The notes beneath the pieces were generated by a model that was not told the DNA's origin, did no database searches, and worked only from the letters and a program-made list of their open reading frames with translations. Shown here piece after piece: positions 56,987 to 64,000 of a stretch of 64,000 bases of DNA; position 1 is the stretch's first letter, and the number at the start of each line of letters is the position of its first letter. The translations under genes and the position numbers were made by a program. Where the stretch lies: the NCBI GenBank assembly GCA_022432975.1, contig CM039508.1, positions 32,258,433 through 32,322,432 on the forward strand, read 5' to 3'. The stretch comes from Begonia masoniana. Taxonomy: Eukaryota; Streptophyta; Magnoliopsida; Cucurbitales; Begoniaceae.

Positions 56987-58416
56987 TTTTCAAAACTTCA
57001 CCAGACAGGGATTTTCAAACATCAACACAAATCTTATACACTGGTTTCAAATTTCAAAAGCTATGCAGGACTTGGCATAATTTTAAAATACCCTCACCGA
57101 AACAGAATGTGTCTGGCTGCAGCAACCAAACCCCACGAGCTCGATCCGCCAACTATGTCAAATCATCATCTTGAGGCACAAAGTCCTCATTTGCGGGTTC
57201 AGTACCTACATCAGAGAGCTCACCTATGAGTCTAAAACTTAGTAAGAACATATATATAGATGCAGTGATGCATATGCTATGCATGAACTTTCAGAAATAC
57301 GGTGACAGTACAGTACATTGCGTTTCAGTGGCAGAGGGATATAAGTAGGGCTTATAGGGGAACTGGCAAGTGCACGACAGACACATAACAGATTTACAGA
57401 ACAGAAACAGAACAGAACAGACAGTGCTGTACAGAATAGTGGGCCAGTCCCCGTCCCGCACTTAACCAATACATTTCAGTCAGATTTTATCTTGCTTAGC
57501 TTCAAACCGTGTACAGAAAAATATTTTTGCATGAACTTTCGGGAAAATCGTGTATGCATGGACATTCACAGTGCTTAAAATTAAAACAGCAGACAGCAAA
57601 AATAACACAACAGAACCTAAAGGAAGAACAAACAACTCGGAATATATCGTCAACTTATCTACCCGAAACCTCCCGACAGAAGTAAAATCCTAGAGTCTCC
57701 GTGATGTAGGGCCTTAAGGGCCAACCTACGAGTATGAACTTATCTGTTTGCTGTAGAATTGATGTTCTTGGTCGTCTTGGTTATGCACGGACCTGTACAT
57801 GCACGGAAGGAAAATAAACAAGCTGCAAATGCTAACAAATAACTTGTAGGATATGCTCCTAACTCCATTCAGGTTTTTAGAAAACAAACCAACATATTTT
57901 CATGCAATAAGAGCGAGTTTTCTCCAAAATATCACAAACCCTAAACTTCAACAAAACTGTCATTTTAACTTGTCCAGGCACGTTAGCATAAGCAGATGCT
58001 TACCTTATGTAGAAACAGAAGAAAAATCAAGGAAGATCGAAGGTGCTTCGATAGATGATTTTTGTCTGGAAGAGAGGAAACAGAGAGGAAGGGATGAGTG
58101 AGAAGGTTCACGTAGAAGAGAGGAGAATAGGTAGGTTTCTCAGCAAGTTATGGACATTTGGCAACCATCCATTTGCTTCCTCCCACCAACCTTAATTCAT
58201 TTCCAATTTACCCCTCCATGCATCTCTAACTAATGGTTTCATTCACTCATACATTAGTTTGGTTTTTATTTCATTATCCAAATATACATACTTATATGTA
58301 TCTATATATAATTTCCATCGATTTGGTTTCCAACAAAACGTTCATTGTATTAATACCAAATTAATCCCACAAAATGATTCGGGGAAAAATTACATAGGCA
58401 AAATGCCGGTTGTTAC

Positions 58417-58432
58417 ATTCCACCCACCTTAA
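58417..58432 (-). promoter_or_regulatory. Polypurine tract of E3
   Basis: In element sense TTAAGGTGGGTGGAA precedes the LTR, identical to E1 and E2. Confidence 0.8.
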
Positions 58433-59860
58433 CAGAAATTTTGTCCCCAAAATTTTTCTAAGCAAAGAGGTCCGGATATTGGCCCCTAACATCCTCTTGT
58501 CTTTCCCATGTGGCTTCTTCTACATTATGATTGCGTCACAAAACCTTCACCAATGGGACTACCTTGTTGCGCAACACCTTGAGTGAAGTGTCCAATATCT
58601 GTATGGGCCTTTCTTCATATGTCAGCGTCGGCATGATATCAAAGTCCACATGTTCCACGATCTGGGTTGGATATCGTACACACTTTCTTAGCATCGAAAC
58701 ATGAAAAACATTGTGAACTCCATCCATTGACGCTAGCAACTGTAGTCTGTAGGCCATGCTTCCCACACGCTTCAAAATGGGAAAAGGACCAATGAACCGC
58801 GGGCTGAGCTTTCCTTTCTTACTGAATCTCATTACGCCCTTGAAAGGCGACACTTTCAAGAATACTTCATCACCCTCAGCGAACTCTAAGTCTCTTCTTC
58901 TATGGTCCGTATAACTCTTCTGTTGACTCTGAGCAATCTTTATTCGTTGTTTGATAGCAGCTATCACCTCAGACATCTGCTGTAATATCTCCGAGCCGAT
59001 AAGCTTGGTTTCTCCGACCTCATCCCAACACAATGGGGATCTACACTTCCTGCCATAAAGAGCTTCATAAGGAATCATGCCAATTGTAGCCTGGTAGCTA
59101 TTGTTGTAAGCAAACTCCACGAGTGACAAATATCTACTCCAAGGAGCATGAAATTCCAGCACGCACGACCTTAACATGTCTTCCAGTATTTGAATCATCC
59201 TCTCAGATTGTCTGTCCGTCTGTGGATGAAATGCCGTGCCGAAATCTAACTTGGTGCCCGAGGAGCTCTACAAGATTTTTCAAAACTTGGAAGTGAATCT
59301 GGGATCACGGTCTGAGACGATCGACACAGGAATGCCATGCAGCTTAATAATCTCTTTAATATACAGCTCTGCGTACTGATCCATGGAGTACGTCGTCTTC
59401 ACAGGTAGAAAATGGGTTGACTTCGTCAATCTGTCCACTATGACCCAAATGCTATTATGGCCCTTAGCTGTCCTTGGAAGGCCAACAACGAAGTCCATTG
59501 TGATGTTCTCCCATTTCCATTCAGGGATCGGGAGAGGCTGAAGCGTTCCACTTTGTCATTGATGTTCAACTTTGACCTGTTGACATATCACGCAAGACTC
59601 CACATATTTGGCCACTTCATTCTTCATATTCGGCCACCAGAAGTGAAGTTTCAAGTCCTGATACATCTTTGTGCTTCCAGGATGCACGGAGATTGGAGAT
59701 GAGTGGGCCTCTGACAAGATGTGCTTCCGTAGCTCTTCGTCTTTCGGAATATACCATCTATTTTTGAACTTCAGAACTCCATCTCTCGAATAACTGAAAT
59801 CGGAAGAGGCCATTGGTATCTTGCTCACAATATCATCCATCTCCTTTGCATTGGTCTCCT
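58433..59860 (-). pseudogene. Integrase and chromodomain part of E3 pol
   Basis: Reading down from 59860: linker, the HHCC zinc finger ([24 protein letters not shown]), the integrase core ([23 protein letters not shown]; a conserved Glu in the motif just before ILEDMLRSC), GPF and a chromodomain remnant. Breaks: a stop near 59555, a frameshift or stop near 59200-59280, and TGA at 58533-58535 inside the chromodomain. Compared with E1 the order is unchanged. It lost continuity with RNase H through the solo LTR at 59866. Confidence 0.9.
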
Positions 59861-59865
59861 TGGCT

Positions 59866-62662
59866 TGTAACATCCCGAGTCTTCCAAACCCGATTTTTTA
59901 CCCATGACATAGGACTAGACTAAGAAATTTATGGAGAATTTTAAATTTTCTCTCAATGATGAAAATTCTATCTTTAATCCTCGACTATACAGCGGAAAAC
60001 TCAATAAGTAAACAACATTCATAAATAGACAAAACGTTAAGACATTTGGCTGAGGGAATTGAAAATCAAAGAACATCTACCGATCGCAAATGACAAAATT
60101 TTCTTCTCGCATCTGCCGATCGCAAAACGACAGAAAACAACATCTACCGATAGTAATAAACAACAAAATCTACCGATAGTAATAAACAACATCTACCGAT
60201 AGTAATAAACAACATCTACCGATAGTAATAAACAACATCTACCGATAGTAATAAACAACATCTACCGATAGTAATAAACAACAAAATCTACCGATAGTAA
60301 TAAACAACATCTACCGATAGTAATAAACAACAAAATCTACCGATAGTAATAAACAACATCTACCGATAGTAATAAACAACAAAATCTACCGATAGTAATA
60401 AACAACATCTACCGATAGTAATAAACAACATCTACCGATAGTAATAAACAACATCTACCGATAGTAATAAACAACATCTACCGATAGTAATAAACAACAA
60501 AATCTACCGATAGTAATAAACAACATCTACCGATAGTAATAAACAACATCTACCGATAGTAATAAACAACATCTACCGATAGTAATAAACAACATCTACC
60601 GATAGTAATAAACAACATCTACCGATAGTAATAAACGACAAGACATAATTCTCACTTCTACCGATAGTAATAAACAACAAAATCTACCGATTGTCATGTC
60701 CATCCCACGTGACTCATTAAATATTACCCGATAGAAGACTTCTACCGATAATAATAAACAGCATCTGCCTATAGAAATAAACAGCATCTACCGATAGAAA
60801 TAAACAACATCTACCGATCACAAAACGACAAGACATAATGCTCACTTCTGCCGATAGTGAAAAATCTACATCTTCCGATTGACATGTGCATCCCATGTGA
60901 CTCATTAAACATCACCCGATAGAAGACTTCTACCGGTGAACGGGAACCCTCAACATCTACCGATAGTAATAAACAACATCTACCGATCACAAAACGACAA
61001 GACATAATACTCACTTCTACCGATAGATATTCTCTCATAACACCTACCTACAGAGAACACCCTGACTTTCACCGACTTCAACCTGATAGAAGTAAACATG
61101 CACAACTATAACCCAGAGACTCATCCAGAATACGTGTATTGGAATACTTATATAAAAAAGAACATTCTATAACCTCATAATTATCCACAATCAAAAGAAA
61201 TCATTCAGACAAGTCTTAAACTCCTATGTTTTAAGAAAATCTCATCCTACTTAGACTTCAGTATTCATAATTCTTACAACATCTTAAGAGCAGTAACCAC
61301 GGGTCGAATTCACCTTCCAGCCACAAACTGTCACCCTGAGCACCATCCAGCAACCAATCCTAGACATCTTCATTGGGTTTGAAATCCTCACCTGATAATT
61401 CGTCACCTACATCATAAGGTTTAAACTATAAGCCTAATGCTTAGTAAGGAGTGCAATACTAACATGTATGCATGAATGCACAGTTGAAAGGAACACATTT
61501 TCATCATCATTTCTTGTCATATTCTTGTTCATATTCTTGTTCATGTTCTTATTAATCATTTACATCATGTGGATTAAGGGAGGATTTGTGCCGAAAAGGG
61601 GGTTGACAGTGAAAATGTACATAATCCCTTGCGGGCTGTATTCATGGTCCCTCTTTTGGACAGTGACATACGTCAAACCTTCCCCAACCCTCTCTTAATC
61701 CTTGTTACATCAGTTTCATGTTCATATCTTGATCGTGAAGGAAAAACATGCACTTAAAACATTTTCATATGCTTGAAAAGGAAACAATCGTGAAGCATGA
61801 GTATGAGTACCCTTATTTCATCAGACTAAAAGGAAAGATCGATCATTCAACAATAAATCATGTTGCTAACTCACATATCATAACCATACTGACAATAACA
61901 CAAACAGCTTTCGGACATCATAATCAACTTTAACTTAGTACCCTTGTGATGTAGGGTCCTAATGGCTGAGAATCTTACTCACTCACTTACCTGGTTTCCT
62001 TAGCAAATTTGGGCACTTCTCTTCGAACCTTCTTCACCTAAAACATTTCACATTACTGAGTTAAACAAAATCCTAAAAGTTCTAACCAAAAGTCATTCTA
62101 GAATCTAATGCATATATTTCTAAATCTTCATAGTCGAGCACCTAGTGTGCGCAGATTAACTTCTAGAACCTAAAAATAACTAGATTCAACCTAGTAACTA
62201 ACCACAGATTACAAATGTCACTACTATTACTCAGCCATTGATGAATCTGAAACTACAAGTCTTAGCTGAAAACAGAGCTCTAAGTAACTAACCAGCAACT
62301 ACATTGTCTAAGTCTTACCTAGAGCGTGGATTGTCGGGGTGGAGACTGAAGAATCGATCGTTGATGGAGGAGTAGCTGGCCGAGAGAGAGAGGGAGAAGA
62401 AGTGCTCTGGAGAAAAAGGGAAATCGCCAAGACAGGAATGTCGGCTACAGTGAGGTTTTAATGAGGTTTAAGGATTTCCATTTCCTATTTATACTACTTA
62501 AAATCCATCTTAATTACAATTTTGCCACCCAACCTAGTTTCACATCATTTGGAATTCAATAAATCAGGCATCAATTTAAAATAAAAAGGTCGACAAAAGG
62601 TGACAGTTAAATCAGTTTCTTTAAGGAAAGAAATTACCTGACCGAAATTGTCGGGTGTTATA
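59866..62662 (-). repeat. Solo LTR in E3 pol, with 23-bp array
   Basis: 2797 bp. On the plus strand TGTAACATCCCGAG to GTCGGGTGTTATA, so the element-sense start TGTTATA-type end is mutated from the usual CA/TG. Flanks TGGCT and AGGCT match 4 of 5. Removing it rejoins E3 pol between integrase and RNase H. Its ends resemble the LTR of element A. Conserved LTR blocks lie around 61400-61700. Confidence 0.85.
60120..60650. repeat. 23-bp tandem array of ATCTACCGATAGTAATAAAC
   Basis: More than 20 units of 23 bp, with some 26-bp variants (AACAAAATCTACC) interspersed. A looser continuation with CATCTACCGAT and CTTCTACCGAT runs to 61025. On the minus strand the core is CTATCGGTAGATG, the same CGGNAGATG core as in the other LTRs. 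Confidence 0.92.
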
Positions 62663-63528
62663 AGGCTTCCTTAATTCGGTCCAGAACGGTGGGCCGTAGT
62701 GTCAAGTCTGCTAGTATGGCCGATAGCTCAGAAACTATCTCCATATCGAACTTCTGTATCTCTGTCCTCAAAGGCATTGATACGGCCGACATAACTGGTT
62801 GCATAGTAGCTGGCATCCTGCTCAGTGCATCAGCTACCACATTAGCTTTACCAGGATGGTATTTAATCTCAACATCGTAATCTTTCACAAATTCTAACCA
62901 CCGTCTTTGTCTCATGTTTAGCTCTTTCTGGGTAAATGTGTACTTCAGGCTCTTGTGATAAGAAAACACCTCACATGATTGTCTGTACAAGTGGTGTCTC
63001 CATACTTTCAGCGCAAATACGACAGCCGCTAGCTCGAGGTCATGTGTAGGGTAGTTTTGTTCATGGTTCTTCAATTGTCTGGATGCGTATGCTACCACTT
63101 TCCCTTCTTGCATTAGTACACATCCCAAGCCAATCTTGGACGCATCACAGTGTACGCTGAATTTGTCGTCTTCAACTGGCAATACTAACAGAGGAGCAGC
63201 GGTTAATTTCTGCTTAAGTGTCTGAAAACTCACCTCACAAGCTTCAGACCACTTGAACTTGACGTCCTTCCTCGTTAAGCTGGTCATAGGCTTCGCTATT
63301 ACAGAAAATCCCTTGATAAACTTTCTATAATAACCAGCTAACCCGATAAAACTCCGTACCTCACTGGCATTTCTCGGTCTCGGCCATTCTTTCACTGCCA
63401 GAATCTTGGCTGGATCCACGGACACTCCTTCTACCGACACCACATGGCCTAGGAAGTTAATCATGCTCAACCAGAATTCACACTTCGACAGTTTGGCATA
63501 CAATCGGTGCTGTTTTAGAGTCGATAGC
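62663..63528 (-). pseudogene. RT C-terminal and RNase H part of E3 pol
   Basis: An open frame of 281 codons (63503-62658). RT thumb/connection ([32 protein letters not shown]) is followed by RNase H ([45 protein letters not shown]) and the linker toward integrase. There is no internal stop, so this piece is the best preserved of E3. The RT active site would lie past the LTR that begins at 63529. Confidence 0.92.
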
Positions 63529-64000
63529 AGTAACGCCCCGAGTTTTCTGAACCCAGTTTGTTACTCGTAAACTCGGATATCACTAAAACAAAAACTTGGA
63601 CCGAAACTTAAACTTCCTTCGAAATTCAAATTTTAACGTTTGATAAAACATGAAAACTTGTAGCGGAAATCTTTGAGCAAAATAGAATTGAGAAAAACTA
63701 TGTAACAATGTTTGAATGATCACATAAAATATTAAGAAAATAATTCAACCGGAAGGGATGAAAGTTTAGGCGTGAAATACTTGAAATTTATGAAAGTCAA
63801 ACACATCATCCGAAGGACGAAGTCAACCGGAAGGAACTGACATAGAAAACAGAAGGCTTTTCCCTAATAACAAAACGACAAAGTTTCGACTACATCATCC
63901 GGTCACAAAACGACAAAGTTTCGCCTACATCATCCGGTCACAAAACGACAAGATACATCCTACATCTACCGGTGACGTCAGCCGGATGATTTCCTCATCC
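63529..64000 (-). repeat. LTR fragment of family S1 inserted in E3 RT, runs off the window
   Basis: On the plus strand it begins AGTAACGCCCCGAG, the reverse complement of the S1 end with its terminal base changed. CTGAACCCAGTTTG(T)TACTC matches the end of the LTR at 40777-42751 read backwards. Repeats of about 35-36 bp (ACAAAACGACAAAGTTTCG, CTACATCATCCGGT) occupy 63860-63960, homologous to the 36-bp unit at 2741. It ends with CCGGTGACGTCAGCCGG. The left flank ATAGC (63524-63528) is the expected TSD. Confidence 0.85.

Larger units (their letters stand above)
54936..58416 (-). repeat. 3' LTR of E3
   Basis: On the plus strand from TGTGATGGCCC to GGTTGTTACA. 3481 bp in total, or about 2.6 kb without the foldback element at 56141-56986, which is the family size. 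It shares the conserved blocks around 57100-57300 and 57440-57760 with the E1 LTRs (for example TCTGGCTGCAGCAACC and GATGTAGGGCC). Confidence 0.9.
54936..64000 (-). mobile_element. Ty3/gypsy Tekay element E3, 5' part beyond the window
   Basis: A minus-strand member of the E1/E2 family: 3' LTR 54936-58416, polypurine tract, integrase/chromodomain, then (after a solo LTR at 59866-62662) RNase H and the RT C-terminal part up to 63528. Another LTR begins at 63529. The rest of RT, protease, gag and the 5' LTR should follow past base 64000. The left flank is ATGTG (54931-54935), the expected TSD. The coding parts have stops and a frameshift. Confidence 0.88.

Overview
This window is plant nuclear DNA, most likely from a eudicot, and almost all of it is nested transposable elements. 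I found no convincing host cellular gene. The plant origin rests on Ty3/gypsy elements of the Tekay/Del chromovirus and Athila types, Cassandra TRIM elements carrying 5S rRNA-like sequence, a tRNA-derived SINE, and TIR transposons with 9-bp target-site duplications (TSDs). Species cannot be named from the sequence.

Layout. 1-7291: 3' part of an old Tekay-like element (A) with a broken gag, an eroded pol and its 3' LTR; a solo LTR (1311-3311, TSD TTAAT) sits inside it. 7292-10112: AT-rich flank with no recognisable gene. 10113-20197: Tekay element E1 on the minus strand (TSD ATCAC), whose left LTR carries a 24-unit, 21-bp TGACGTCA array and a partial tandem duplication. 20203-24934: flank with two SINE copies (one snap-back) and a 2.7-kb minus-strand LTR (21445-24189). 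24940-54450: one Athila-type element (TSD GAACC) swollen to about 29.5 kb by nested insertions: Tekay element E2 in its 5' LTR (25879-37162, TSD TTTTA), a solo LTR in its pol (40777-42751, TSD CCAAC), a 520-bp solo LTR in its 3' LTR (48642-49161, TSD GCATT), and a TIR transposon also in its 3' LTR (49339-54233, TSD TTTTTGTTA). That transposon holds a Cassandra TRIM with a 23-bp array and a solo Cassandra LTR. 54936-64000: 3' portion of Tekay element E3 on the minus strand, with a foldback MULE-like element in its LTR, a solo LTR splitting integrase from RT/RNase H, and a further LTR entering at 63529.

How the parts work together. The gag-pol frames supply capsid, protease, RT, RNase H and integrase for LTR-element replication, but every copy here is broken by nonsense codons or frameshifts. 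E1 comes closest to intact, with one nonsense codon in pol and several in gag. What stands out is regulatory-looking repeat structure inside the LTRs. Several LTR families independently amplify short units built on a CGGNRGATG-like core, often joined to the bZIP palindrome TGACGTCA. Two elements of one family each carry exactly 24 copies at exact 21-bp spacing, two helical turns. Spurious long ORFs over these arrays are artefacts of a repeat period divisible by three.
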